Shown: positions 5,781-14,108, counted from the first letter of the stretch. The stretch is 24,825 nucleotides of DNA from Bacteroidota bacterium (GCA_005788145.1 SXYY01000074.1:1-24825); one strand, 5' to 3'. Notes: a model not told the origin generated them from the letters alone. Translations and numbers: made by a program.

Positions 5781-7319
5781 TTATAATAATTTCTTTAACA
5801 AGGCACTCATCGACACTTCCGCTTGCAGCAATGCGCCCAACTCACTAATTTTTACACGCTTTTGCTCCATGGTATCGCGATATCTCACGGTCACATCTTG
5901 ATTGGCCAAACTGTCGTGATCTACCGTAATACAAAACGGCGTCCCGATGGCATCCATGCGTCTGTAGCGCTTTCCGATACTGTCTTTGTCCTCGATGTAT
6001 ACATTGTAATCGATGCGTAATTCATTGTAAATCTGTTCTGCCAATTCAGGCAAACCATCCTTTTTCACCAAAGGCAAAATCGCTGCTTTCACTGGGGCGA
6101 TGGCCGGGTGCAACTTCAACACCGTACGGGTGTCGCCATCCACATCCTCTTCGGCGAATGCCTCACACAAGGTCAGCAAGAACAATCGATCCAATCCAAT
6201 GGAAGTCTCCACCACATAAGGCACAAAACTTTCATTCGATTCGGGATCAAAGTATCTCAACTTCTTGCCGCTAAACTCCTCGTGCTTGCTCAAATCGAAA
6301 TCGGTGCGCGAGTGAATCCCCTCCACCTCTTTAAATCCAAACGGAAAATCGTATTCAATATCCACCGCGGCATTGGCGTAGTGTGCCAACTTCACGTGGT
6401 CGTGGTATCTGTATTTCGCATCCGCAGTGCCCAAAGCCTTGTGCCACTTCAAGCGCTGCGCCTTCCAAAACTCGTAAAATTCCAATTCTGTGCCTGGCTT
6501 ACAGAAAAACTGCATCTCCATTTGCTCAAACTCCTTCATCCGCATGATGAACTGTCGAGCCACAATCTCGTTCCGAAACGCTTTTCCTGTTTGGGCGATA
6601 CCAAACGGCAACTTCATCCTTCCCGTTTTCTGCACGTTCAAGAAGTTCACAAAAATCCCTTGGGCGGTTTCAGGACGCAGATACAAACTGTCTTCGCCGG
6701 CATCCGTTGCGCTCATTTGGGTGCTGTACATCAAGTTGAACTGACGCACATCGGTCCAATTGCGGGAGCCACTCATCGGACAAACAATCCCTTCCGATTC
6801 AATCAATTCTTTGATTATCGCGAGGTTGCCCGTTTCCAAACCCTCCTTCATCACCGCATCGATGCGATCAATCTGGGCTTGGTATTCCATAACCCGGGGG
6901 TTGGTTGTGCGATACATCGCCGCATCAAAAGTCTCACCAAATCGCTTGGCCGCTTTGTCTACTTCCTTGTCGATTTTCTGTCTGATTTTCTCCTGATGAT
7001 CCTCAAGCAGCACATCGGCGCGATAACGCTTTTTGCTGTCTTTGTTGTCGATCATGGGATCACTAAACCCATCCACGTGACCGCTGGCCCTCCACACCTT
7101 GGGGTGCATAAAGATGGCTGCATCAATCCCAACGATGTTCTGATTGAGCTGGGTCATGGATTTCCACCAGTACTGACGCAGATTGTTGCGCAATTCCACG
7201 CCATTTTGGCCGTAATCGTACACAGCGGTTAATCCACCATAAATATCACTGGAAGGAAATACGAAACCGTATTCTTTGCAATGGGAAATGACTTTTTCGA
7301 AAATCTCTGGGTTACTCAT
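5781..7319 (-). CDS. glyS: Glycyl-tRNA synthetase, dimeric class II type
   Basis: Charges tRNA-Gly with glycine using ATP. At 512 residues it is the eukaryote/archaea-like alpha2 form found in Bacteroidota, not the two-subunit GlyQ/GlyS form. The N-terminus SNPEIFEKVISHCKEYGFVF and the following PSSDIYGG fix the start at 7319. Class II motif 2 appears as FRNEIVARQFIMRMKEFEQM, motif 3 as ETSIGLDRLFL, and a C-terminal anticodon-binding domain occupies about the last 110 residues (from HPAIAPVKAAILP). A perfect -7 box ends only 8 nt before the ATG, implying an almost leaderless transcript. It is followed by pgk in the same direction. Confidence 0.98.
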   Translation of the reverse strand: MSNPEIFEKVISHCKEYGFVFPSSDIYGGLTAVYDYGQNGVELRNNLRQYWWKSMTQLNQNIVGIDAAIFMHPKVWRASGHVDGFSDPMIDNKDSKKRYRADVLLEDHQEKIRQKIDKEVDKAAKRFGETFDAAMYRTTNPRVMEYQAQIDRIDAVMKEGLETGNLAIIKELIESEGIVCPMSGSRNWTDVRQFNLMYSTQMSATDAGEDSLYLRPETAQGIFVNFLNVQKTGRMKLPFGIAQTGKAFRNEIVARQFIMRMKEFEQMEMQFFCKPGTELEFYEFWKAQRLKWHKALGTADAKYRYHDHVKLAHYANAAVDIEYDFPFGFKEVEGIHSRTDFDLSKHEEFSGKKLRYFDPESNESFVPYVVETSIGLDRLFLLTLCEAFAEEDVDGDTRTVLKLHPAIAPVKAAILPLVKKDGLPELAEQIYNELRIDYNVYIEDKDSIGKRYRRMDAIGTPFCITVDHDSLANQDVTVRYRDTMEQKRVKISELGALLQAEVSMSALLKKLL

Positions 7320-7327
7320 CCGTACCG

Positions 7328-7335
7328 CAAAGATA
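7328..7335 (-). promoter_or_regulatory. -7 box immediately upstream of glyS
   Basis: A perfect TATCTTTG on the minus strand, 8 nt before the glyS ATG, in the short gap after dcd. At the -33 distance there is only TGG, not TTG. If active, the mRNA would begin within a few bases of the start codon. Confidence 0.55.
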
Positions 7336-7340
7336 GGGCA

Positions 7341-7877
7341 TCAGAATTGGTTCTTCCACATCATGCTTTCCACGGGACGATTGGGCTGTCCTGCGTACTT
7401 CGCATTTTTCTTGCTATTGTAGGGCACCAAAATCTCTCCTTCAACAGGGAAATAGATCAACTGTCCGATCGGCATCCCTGCATACACCCTTACAGGCTTT
7501 TTCACGGAAATCTCCAAGGTCCAGTTACCACAGAATCCCACATCGCCTTTACCTGCGGTGGCGTGGATATCGATTCCCAAACGACCAGTGCTGCTCTTGC
7601 CTTCTAGGAAAGGCACATGGGCATGGGTTTCGGTATATTCTTCGGTTACACCCAAATAAAACTGATCGGGCATCAACACAAACCCTTCTTCTGGAATTTC
7701 AAAATGGGCGATGGTATTGTGTTTTTTGGCATCGAGTTCTTCGTCTACGTACAAAGCCAAATGCTTTCCCAAGTGCACATCGTAGCTATTGCTGCCCAGA
7801 CAATTGCGGTCGTAGGGTTCAATCTTGATGGTGCCGTTTTCCATCTCATCGAGGATGCGTTGATCAGATAATATCAT
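7341..7877 (-). CDS. dcd: dCTP deaminase
   Basis: Deaminates dCTP to dUTP, feeding thymidylate synthesis. The protein has 178 residues, the usual size of this trimeric enzyme. The start MILSDQRILDEMENGTI and the family stretch NCLGSNSYDVHLG are typical. The catalytic and substrate-binding core reads EGKSSTGRLGIDIHATAGKG, then DVGFCGNWTLEI, where the Glu of the last segment is the expected catalytic residue. MPIGQLIYF follows. I cannot tell by reading whether it is also bifunctional with dUTPase activity. It lies 21 nt upstream of glyS on the same strand and has a -7 box 10 nt before its ATG. Confidence 0.96.
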   Translation of the reverse strand: MILSDQRILDEMENGTIKIEPYDRNCLGSNSYDVHLGKHLALYVDEELDAKKHNTIAHFEIPEEGFVLMPDQFYLGVTEEYTETHAHVPFLEGKSSTGRLGIDIHATAGKGDVGFCGNWTLEISVKKPVRVYAGMPIGQLIYFPVEGEILVPYNSKKNAKYAGQPNRPVESMMWKNQF

Positions 7878-7887
7878 AACAGAGAGG

Positions 7888-7895
7888 CAAATATA
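7888..7895 (-). promoter_or_regulatory. -7 box upstream of dcd
   Basis: TATATTTG on the minus strand, 10 nt before the dcd ATG, fits TAnnTTTG. No convincing TTG stands at the normal -33 distance. The predicted leader is only a few nucleotides long. Confidence 0.5.
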
Positions 7896-7922
7896 AATAA
7901 TTGCTTCGGTGAATTTTCAGGC

Positions 7923-8924
7923 TCACCTACCTACGTCATTCATGTTACCGATTTTCTTCACATAGGTAAAGGACGGAATGAACAGGAAGATATTTTTGGG
8001 ACCGATGATAAATTCTTGGGAAGCGTAGACCATCTGACCGGTGGTATTATCAAAACCCGGCATCACAGCGGTGTATTCGAACTGATCGCCTCGTTCCCAA
8101 TAACTCGAGACACCAAACGACCAAGCGGTGGTGCGTTGTTTATGTCCGATAATCCTAAACTGCAAGGAAGTGAAGAGTGTGCTTCGTTTGAGCATGGCAT
8201 CCACGGGGAGGTATTCCGGTAAATAGGTCATTTTTACATCGTCGTACTTCCAATTTTCGTAGGTTGAAACAAAATTTCGGGTGCGGTTATTAAACCAAGC
8301 TTCGCCCACGAAATAGAAATTGGGGGTGATGCTGTAGGACCCAGAGAGGTTGGTTACGGCGAGATTGCCATCCGATTCACTTGATTGAAGCATTCCCAGT
8401 CCCACACTCACATTATTTTGGGGACTTCCGATGGTGTACATGCCATAAATGGTGTTCAGCCACTTCATGTTGTCTGACCCTGTAAAAACACTAAACCCTG
8501 CAATATCGCCCACGGCCACCGTATGATTTTTTTTCAGGGGCATGGAATATTTTGGGGTGAGGTACATGAACAGCGGGAATGCGTATCCAATGCCCATTCC
8601 GAGTTGGTCTGTGATTCCGAATTGGACATCGTTGAGGAGGATATCGTAATTCTGATAGTAAAAAGATCCTTTGTTGATGGGATATGCAGACGGGGCGAAG
8701 ACGTATCGTGAGGCGTGGTGATTGATTTGGGCGATGGAATCTTCGTAAGAGAGAACTTTTTTGGGGATGGTTGGCAGCGGCGGCAGGTGCAAGGATTTTT
8801 TTCGGGTTGTATCCTTCGGGGCTACTTCAATGGACTCATCGTCTAGGGTGGCTTGAATTTGTGCCCTAAGGTTGGTGGCGCTGACAATGAGCAGCACAAC
8901 CATCAATCGCTGAAGTGTTTTCAT
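7923..8924 (-). CDS. Putative outer-membrane beta-barrel protein
   Basis: A 333-residue exported protein whose function I do not recognise. The start MKTLQRLMVVLLIVSATNLRAQ is a clear signal peptide with a likely cut after RAQ. A proline- and lysine-rich linker follows, and then the Bacteroidota-like segment RYVFAPSAYPINKGSFYYQN. The remainder alternates short hydrophobic and polar strands rich in Gly, Tyr, Phe and Trp (for example GITDQLGMGIGYAFPLFMYL), suggesting an 8- to 14-strand outer-membrane barrel. The frame is open upstream to 9170, but that would overlap the WD40 gene and bury the signal peptide, so 8924 is chosen. An imperfect -7 box (TAATTTTA, 8952 to 8945) lies 20 nt upstream. 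Confidence 0.7.
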   Translation of the reverse strand: MKTLQRLMVVLLIVSATNLRAQIQATLDDESIEVAPKDTTRKKSLHLPPLPTIPKKVLSYEDSIAQINHHASRYVFAPSAYPINKGSFYYQNYDILLNDVQFGITDQLGMGIGYAFPLFMYLTPKYSMPLKKNHTVAVGDIAGFSVFTGSDNMKWLNTIYGMYTIGSPQNNVSVGLGMLQSSESDGNLAVTNLSGSYSITPNFYFVGEAWFNNRTRNFVSTYENWKYDDVKMTYLPEYLPVDAMLKRSTLFTSLQFRIIGHKQRTTAWSFGVSSYWERGDQFEYTAVMPGFDNTTGQMVYASQEFIIGPKNIFLFIPSFTYVKKIGNMNDVGR

Positions 8925-9051
8925 GATATGGGTATTGGTTAGGGTAAAATTAGCGGTGGCCACACTGCGAAAATAGGACAATTGTCGTGTTTGAGGAGGA
9001 TTTGGGCGATGGAGTTGTTCCACAGGGGATGTGGGGAGTCTAATTAATGAA

Positions 9052-9984
9052 TCAGGATGGATTGATTTCCCAGATTCGGATGGTTTTGTCGTCGCCGGCG
9101 CTTGCCAGCAAGCGCCGGCCCAACCGAGAAGCATCGAGGCCATCAACCTCACCCAACCACGCCAAAGCATTCACGGAGTGGGTATGACCAAAATTCGGGA
9201 ATTTCGATCGGTCAACCACCTTCAACAATGTGGCATTTTCAGCATCCCAGATTTTTATTGATTTGTCCATCCCACCACTGGCCAACCATCGTCCCTCACC
9301 TGGCTCCAACATCAACGCATGTATGGTATATAAATGCGCTTTGACCGTCTCCTCCGCCCCATCCCTGTGCCACCAAAGTTGGGCATCCCTGCCCCCACTC
9401 ACAAATGAATCATCGTCCATCTTCGCCATGCAAAACACCGAGGGCTGATTGGCCGTTCGCACCGAAATCAACTCGCCCAAGGCATTCAATCGCCAAACCA
9501 CACCATCGCTGCCACCGATCAAACCCTCGCTCCCAATGCAACACCGAAGGCTGCGCTCACCCAATTTGAGCCGAGAAACCACTTCAAAAGCATCGTCCAA
9601 AAAAACCAGTTCGCCGCTACCCAACCCCACAGCAATCCGGCCATCCATCCATTGCGATATAAAAAATACTGAACTCGTACCCAATTTCATCATTCTGGGC
9701 GATGCACCCACCTCCAACTTAAAAACCAAACCGCCTTGCGTACCCGCCCAAATCAAGCCATCGCCGCCCTGCATCATGCAAAAAATTGGCTCTGGCAATT
9801 GCGCGTGCAACTTCCCCGTCACCGGCACCTGTGGTTGGATGACCGCCAAATCCCATTTCACCAACGACCCATCGCCACCGGCACTCAACAAACATCGCTC
9901 CGATTCTAGCCACGACAAAGCATAAACCCCTTGCTTATGTCCCTCTAATTTCGTATATTCATTTACATCTATCTTTGTGGCCAT
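9052..9984 (-). CDS. WD40-repeat protein
   Basis: A 310-residue soluble protein with no signal peptide, made of about six to seven WD40 blades. Clear repeats are LEGHKQGVYALSW with LLSAGGDGSLVKWDL near the N-terminus, HLYTIHALMLEPGEGRWLAS with GGMDKSIKIWDA, and HTHSVNALAW with LLASAGDDKTIRIWEI at the C-terminus. First and last repeats together suggest a closed propeller used as a protein-binding scaffold. The partner is unknown. The loop inside the last blade (around VDGLDASRLGRR) is longer than usual for a blade and is encoded by a perfect 12-bp palindrome. Its start codon overlaps that of the divergent phosphopantetheinyl transferase by 2 nt. Confidence 0.85.
   Translation of the reverse strand: MATKIDVNEYTKLEGHKQGVYALSWLESERCLLSAGGDGSLVKWDLAVIQPQVPVTGKLHAQLPEPIFCMMQGGDGLIWAGTQGGLVFKLEVGASPRMMKLGTSSVFFISQWMDGRIAVGLGSGELVFLDDAFEVVSRLKLGERSLRCCIGSEGLIGGSDGVVWRLNALGELISVRTANQPSVFCMAKMDDDSFVSGGRDAQLWWHRDGAEETVKAHLYTIHALMLEPGEGRWLASGGMDKSIKIWDAENATLLKVVDRSKFPNFGHTHSVNALAWLGEVDGLDASRLGRRLLASAGDDKTIRIWEINPS
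9094..9119. repeat. Perfect 12-bp palindrome inside the WD40 gene
   Basis: GCCGGCGCTTGC (9094-9105) and its exact complement (9108-9119) are separated by only CA. The element is much more GC-rich than its surroundings. It is in frame and encodes part of a loop in the last propeller blade, so it could be an insertion tolerated by the protein. Confidence 0.85.
9970..9977 (+). promoter_or_regulatory. -7 box directly before the phosphopantetheinyl transferase start
   Basis: A perfect TATCTTTG, 5 nt before the ATG at 9983; the alternative GTG start at 9977 would lie inside it. TTTCG (9949-9953) upstream is an imperfect -33. The promoter lies within the coding region of the divergent WD40 gene. 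Confidence 0.55.
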
Positions 9985-10618
9985 GCCTTTGGATTTGTGT
10001 TGGAACTGTAACTCTGGTGTTCGCCTCTTGCGTTGGCATATTACCGAAAGTCGCGACGAACTTGCACAAAGTTACAACCAAATTTGGGGGGATTTGGCCA
10101 ACCCCGAAACTGCCGCCTCTGGGAGTACCCACAAACTTGCTGCACGCCACCTCGTTGCCCAAGCCTTCCCCCAACACCAACTTGTCTTTTCCGAACACGG
10201 AAAACCCCTCCTCCAACCCCAATCTGCAGCCATCAACCACAGTCACGCCGGGAACTATGCGCTGCTTGCACACCACCCGGTGAAATCTGTTGGGGTCGAT
10301 ATCGAACAGCTCAGGCCCCAATTATCACGAATCTACAAACGGTTCTGCAATGAAGCAGAAATTGAAAAACTCGGACCCAAACCCACCCTAGAAACCCTGC
10401 TCTTGATATGGTGTGCGAAAGAAGCATTGTATAAGGCGATCGGACAGAAAGGCACTGATTTCAAGGAGCACCTACACATGACCGATTGGCCAATAGATCC
10501 CGAATTGGCGGAGGGAACCCTCCAAGCACGAATTACTTTGACCGCTTTTGAACAAACTTGCACACTCCGATTCCAACGTTGGAATGAATACGCCGCAGTT
10601 TGGGTAGCCCTGGATTGA
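9983..10618 (+). CDS. 4'-phosphopantetheinyl transferase superfamily protein
   Basis: Transfers the 4'-phosphopantetheine arm of coenzyme A to a serine on a carrier protein (acyl carrier protein or a peptide/polyketide carrier). At 211 residues it has the Sfp/EntD-like double-domain size rather than the small AcpS size. Visible motifs are NHSHAGNYALLA (about 85-96), the Mg-binding VGVDIEQLRP (103-112) and the family signature WCAKEALYKAIG (143-154). A GTG at 9977 would add two residues, but it overlaps the -7 box, so the ATG is preferred. Its stop is 2 nt from that of the convergent histidine kinase. No carrier protein or synthase gene is adjacent, so its target is unknown; it may be the general carrier-protein activator of the cell. 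Confidence 0.88.
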   Translation: MPLDLCWNCNSGVRLLRWHITESRDELAQSYNQIWGDLANPETAASGSTHKLAARHLVAQAFPQHQLVFSEHGKPLLQPQSAAINHSHAGNYALLAHHPVKSVGVDIEQLRPQLSRIYKRFCNEAEIEKLGPKPTLETLLLIWCAKEALYKAIGQKGTDFKEHLHMTDWPIDPELAEGTLQARITLTAFEQTCTLRFQRWNEYAAVWVALD

Positions 10619-10627
10619 GATCAATCC
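10612..10627. other. Inverted repeat spanning two convergent stop codons
   Basis: GGATTGA (10612-10618) and TCAATCC (10621-10627) form a perfect 7-bp inverted repeat around GA. Each arm ends in one gene's TGA stop. No T-tract follows on either strand, so it is at best an unconventional bidirectional terminator. Confidence 0.45.
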
Positions 10628-11607
10628 TCTACCACAGCCGACTTTACCGAAAAACTGAAGACAGAACCTGCTCCCTCGGTACTGATAACACTGATGGTTT
10701 CACCGTGGGCTTCTACGATATGTTTGCAAATACTCAAACCCAAACCGCTGCCCCCTGTGGCGCGATTGCGGTGCTTATCAACCCGAAAAAATCGCTCAAA
10801 AACGCGACCCAAATGCTCTTGAGGGATTCCGATCCCATTGTCCGCAACCTCAACAATCACCTTGGTGCCGGTATAACTCAACCTGAAACGGGTATTGCCA
10901 TTTTCATTGCCATAGCGAATGGAATTATAGCCCAAATTGGTGAGCACTTGCGAAAGCCGACCGCGATCGCCAACCACCTGATAATCCCCCGCTGGTGCGA
11001 ATACTTGCAACCCTATTTTCTTTTCTTTCGCTTGCAATTCCAGGGATTCTACAACCTCGTTCACCAAAGCGAGCACGTCGAATGGACTCTGATCCAACAC
11101 CAAAAATCCACTTTCATACTTGGTGATGGTGTCCAAATCCATGACGATCTGACCCAACCGATCCGCATTTTTGTTCGCTTTTCCCAAAAAGGACTCAAGC
11201 GTTTTTCGGTCCAATTCGGGATCATCCAACACCGTTTCAATGTATCCCTGAATAGAAAAAATGGGGGTTTTCAGCTCATGCGCAACATTTCCGATATAAT
11301 CGCGACGATAATTCTCCAATCGCTGCAACTGTTGCAACTCTTCCTTGCGCGTATCAAACAAAGCCTTCAATGCAGCCTCGATATCCTCATAATTCTGCTT
11401 CACTGCCTCATTTTCCTCCGGATTTTCCTCCGAAATCATGTTTTGCAATCGCTTCAATAATTGCTTTTCCCTGCGCAACCACAACAAACCAACGGTGATG
11501 CCCAACAGTACGGTAAATACCCACAGCACAAAAAATGACTGCGACGACAAACCCAGGGTGGTGAGCAAATTGAGCGAGTAAAATTTCACAGGTTGCAAGA
11601 TACACAA
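10621..11607 (-). CDS. Sensor histidine kinase, PhoR-like
   Basis: Membrane-bound two-component sensor kinase of 328 residues. A single strong hydrophobic helix lies at about 25-44 (FVLWVFTVLLGITVGLLWL). A charged helical linker follows, then the dimerisation H-box NVAHELKTPIFSIQGYIE with the phospho-accepting His near residue 112, an N-box (NLGYNSIRYG), G1 (VADNGIGIPQEHL), an F-box (VFERFFRVDK) and G2 (GGSGLGLSICKHIVEAHG). There is almost no extracytoplasmic sensor domain and no PAS domain, so it may sense through the membrane or a partner. No response regulator is beside it. The in-frame GTG at 11589 (protein start VKFYSLNLL) is an equally plausible start and resembles the usual N-terminus of Bacteroidota PhoR-like kinases. 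Confidence 0.92.
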   Translation of the reverse strand: MCILQPVKFYSLNLLTTLGLSSQSFFVLWVFTVLLGITVGLLWLRREKQLLKRLQNMISEENPEENEAVKQNYEDIEAALKALFDTRKEELQQLQRLENYRRDYIGNVAHELKTPIFSIQGYIETVLDDPELDRKTLESFLGKANKNADRLGQIVMDLDTITKYESGFLVLDQSPFDVLALVNEVVESLELQAKEKKIGLQVFAPAGDYQVVGDRGRLSQVLTNLGYNSIRYGNENGNTRFRLSYTGTKVIVEVADNGIGIPQEHLGRVFERFFRVDKHRNRATGGSGLGLSICKHIVEAHGETISVISTEGAGSVFSFSVKSAVVED

Positions 11608-11650
11608 ACCAAGGTTTACAAGTTGTGAAAATCACATCAAGTTTCGGTGG

Positions 11651-11658
11651 TATTTTTG
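11651..11658 (+). promoter_or_regulatory. -7 box directly before the UvrD/PcrA start
   Basis: TATTTTTG fits TAnnTTTG and ends 6 nt before the ATG at 11665. The alternative GTG start at 11647 would lie upstream of it. The nearest TTG (11623-11625) is 25 nt away, so the -33 is weak. Confidence 0.5.
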
Positions 11659-11664
11659 TGGTTC

Positions 11665-14001
11665 ATGCATTGGCCCGACCATTCCCATCCCGACGAACTA
11701 CCTCCGTATTTGGACAAACTAAACCCTGCCCAAAAAGAAGCAGTGATGCAGACCGATGGGCCTGTAATGATTATCGCAGGTGCAGGATCCGGGAAAACAC
11801 GGGTACTCACTTTCCGCATGGCCTATTTGCTTCACAAAGGGGCTGAGCCGTTCAATATTTTGGCGTTAACATTCACCAACAAGGCAGCCAAAGAGATGCG
11901 ACATCGCATTGAACAGGTCGCTGGTGCGCAAGCGCGCAATCTATGGATGGGTACATTTCACTCTGTATTTGCCAGGATATTGAGGCAAGAAGCCGACCGT
12001 CTGGGCTATCCAGCAAACTTTACGATTTACGACAGCGAAGACAGCAAGAACCTGTTGAAGGGCATCATCAAGGAGATGAATCTCGATGACAAAATGTACA
12101 AACCCTCGATGGTCTTGGGCAGAATCAGCATGGCGAAAAACAACCTCATCGAAGCAAAACACTACGTAGACAAAGAAGAGCTCATGAGCCAAGACAAGGC
12201 AGCCAATCGCGCCAAGTTCTCGGAAATTTTCATGGCCTATACCAACCGTTGCTTTAAGGCTGGTGCGATGGATTTCGACGACATCTTGCTCAATACATAC
12301 AAGTTGCTAAACAACCATGTGGATGTCTGCAACAAGTGGCAACACAAATTCAAATACATCATGGTGGATGAGTATCAAGATACCAACCATGTGCAGTACA
12401 TGATCACGCGAAAATTGGCAGCCGTTCACCAAAATATCTGTGTAGTGGGCGATGATGCGCAGAGTATTTACGCGTTTCGCGGTGCCAACATTCAAAACAT
12501 ACTGAATTACGAGCGCGATTACCCCGATGTGAAAACATTCAAGCTGGAGCAAAACTATCGCTCCACCCAAAACATCGTCAATGCCGCCAGTTCTGTGATC
12601 AAAAACAACCAAAAGCAGTTGGAGAAAAACGTGTGGACCGCCAACGACATCGGAGAAAAAATAAAGGTTGTTCGCAATGCCACTGAAGGTGAAGAAGCAC
12701 GTCGGGTTGCCGATGCCATCTTCGACGACAAGAATCAATTGCACCTACCCAACAGAGCATTTGCCATCTTGTATCGCACCAATAGCCAAAGCAGGGCCTT
12801 TGAAGAAGCTTTGCGCAGACAAGGAATCGATTACCGAATTTATGGCGGCATGAGTTTCTATCAGCGCAAAGAAGTGAAAGACCTGATTAGTTACTTGCGA
12901 TTGGTCATCAACCCCTCAGACGAAGAAGCCCTGAAGCGTGTCATCAATTATCCAGGTCGCGGCATTGGAGATACCACCATCAACCGAATCATCGTAAAAT
13001 CGTCGGAATTGGGTGTTCCGCTATGGGAAGTTGTTGCCTCGGCAGGAAGCATTCCCGAATTGGGCGTAAGTGCGGGCAAGGTCGAAAACTTTGCAATGAT
13101 GATCAAGAGCTTTCAGACAATGCTTGATGGAAGTAACGCCTATGACTTGGCGATGCATGTGGCCAAGCAAAGTGGATTGCTCAAAACATTGTACGATGAT
13201 AAATCCGTGGAGGGCGTTTCAAGGTACGAGAACCTCACGGAGTTACTCAATGGTATTCAAGAATTTGTGGAGGATGACGAAAGTGAAAAAGAAAAAACCT
13301 TGGCGAATTTCCTCGAGGATGTGGCGCTGTACACCGACGATCAGAAAGACAAAGACCCCGACAGGGATTGCGTTTCTTTGATGACCATTCACGCGAGCAA
13401 AGGGTTGGAATACCCGGTGGTTTTCATTGTGGGCATTGAAGAGAATTTGTTCCCTAGCCAACTATCGCTCCATTCTCGGGCTGATTTGGAGGAAGAGCGG
13501 AGACTGTTTTATGTGGCAATCACGCGTGCTGAAACGAAATGCTACATGACCTTTGCCACCTCCCGGTTCAAATACGGCAGCTTGGTTCCTTGCGAACCCA
13601 GTCGGTTTATCCAAGAGATTGATGCGCAGTACCTCGACATGAGTACCGCCTCGATGAAAACGGCATCGCCATTTGGCGGTGGCGAACCTGATTTTTCTGG
13701 CAGCGGTTACATTGGTGGTCAGTACGCCAGCAAACGGGTGGAAGACAAACCCACGAAAACCGCCAAGTTGTTCAACGCGAGCAAACCGCCATCCCCGCCG
13801 GTTCCGCCTGTAGACCCCAATTTTGTGGAAGGCGATATCAGCGGACTGAAGGTGGGCGACAAAGTGCAGCATCAGCGGTTTGGAATTGGGGTGGTGGTGA
13901 ACATCGAAGGGGATGCTGCCAATGCGAAGGCCATCGTGAATTTCGATCAAATGGGACAGAAAACGCTGGTGTTAAAGTTCGCCAAAATGCGGATTATTTA
14001 A
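11665..14001 (+). CDS. UvrD/PcrA-type superfamily 1 DNA helicase
   Basis: A 778-residue 3'-5' DNA helicase acting in nucleotide-excision and mismatch repair and in removing proteins from DNA. Motifs in order: Q-motif LNPAQKEAV; Walker A AGAGSGKT (about 38-45); Ia LTFTNKAAKEM; DEYQDTN (Walker B, motif II); VVGDDAQSIYAFRGA (III); QNYRST (IV); LMTIHASKGLEYPVVFIVG (V); RRLFYVAITRAE (VI). The last 60 residues (GLKVGDKVQHQRFGIGVVV onwards) form the Tudor-like tail of PcrA/UvrD proteins, which contacts RNA polymerase in Firmicutes. A GTG at 11647 would add six residues but lies upstream of the -7 box. The gene is divergent from the histidine kinase, with about 57 bp between the ORFs. Confidence 0.95.
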   Translation: MHWPDHSHPDELPPYLDKLNPAQKEAVMQTDGPVMIIAGAGSGKTRVLTFRMAYLLHKGAEPFNILALTFTNKAAKEMRHRIEQVAGAQARNLWMGTFHSVFARILRQEADRLGYPANFTIYDSEDSKNLLKGIIKEMNLDDKMYKPSMVLGRISMAKNNLIEAKHYVDKEELMSQDKAANRAKFSEIFMAYTNRCFKAGAMDFDDILLNTYKLLNNHVDVCNKWQHKFKYIMVDEYQDTNHVQYMITRKLAAVHQNICVVGDDAQSIYAFRGANIQNILNYERDYPDVKTFKLEQNYRSTQNIVNAASSVIKNNQKQLEKNVWTANDIGEKIKVVRNATEGEEARRVADAIFDDKNQLHLPNRAFAILYRTNSQSRAFEEALRRQGIDYRIYGGMSFYQRKEVKDLISYLRLVINPSDEEALKRVINYPGRGIGDTTINRIIVKSSELGVPLWEVVASAGSIPELGVSAGKVENFAMMIKSFQTMLDGSNAYDLAMHVAKQSGLLKTLYDDKSVEGVSRYENLTELLNGIQEFVEDDESEKEKTLANFLEDVALYTDDQKDKDPDRDCVSLMTIHASKGLEYPVVFIVGIEENLFPSQLSLHSRADLEEERRLFYVAITRAETKCYMTFATSRFKYGSLVPCEPSRFIQEIDAQYLDMSTASMKTASPFGGGEPDFSGSGYIGGQYASKRVEDKPTKTAKLFNASKPPSPPVPPVDPNFVEGDISGLKVGDKVQHQRFGIGVVVNIEGDAANAKAIVNFDQMGQKTLVLKFAKMRII

Positions 14002-14031
14002 CCTACTTCTCACGGATGAATCCAATTTTCA

Positions 14032-14062
14032 TTGGTTATTCAATTCACTTTCATTATCTTTG
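14032..14062 (+). promoter_or_regulatory. Promoter of rpsP-rimM
   Basis: TTG (14032-14034), 20 nt, then a perfect TATCTTTG (14055-14062): a near-ideal Bacteroidota promoter, as expected for a ribosomal-protein operon. The leader of about 40 nt is A-rich before the ATG and has no Shine-Dalgarno motif. Confidence 0.8.
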
Positions 14063-14065
14063 CAC

Positions 14066-14085
14066 CCCGTTTTGAAGAAATCGGG
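14066..14085 (+). promoter_or_regulatory. Small hairpin at the 5' end of the rpsP leader
   Basis: CCCG (14066-14069) pairs with CGGG (14082-14085), and TTT with AAA inside, with one T/T mismatch and a GAAG loop. It lies at or just after the expected transcription start. It could protect the mRNA 5' end or help autoregulation; this is inference from position only. Confidence 0.3.
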
Positions 14086-14108
14086 ATTAAAAAATACACA
14101 ATAAAGAC

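Noticed and set aside
6108..7232. 374-codon open frame antisense to glyS
   Set aside because: It lies wholly opposite a perfectly conserved synthetase gene and its His/Leu-rich translation shows no domain; such frames arise from the codon bias of the sense gene.
8925..9170. N-terminal extension of the outer-membrane protein frame
   Set aside because: It overlaps the WD40 gene and would place the clear signal peptide at residue 83; the ATG at 8924 is the sensible start.
10600..11460. 286-codon open frame antisense to the histidine kinase
   Set aside because: The kinase on the other strand has every expected motif; this frame is its shadow.
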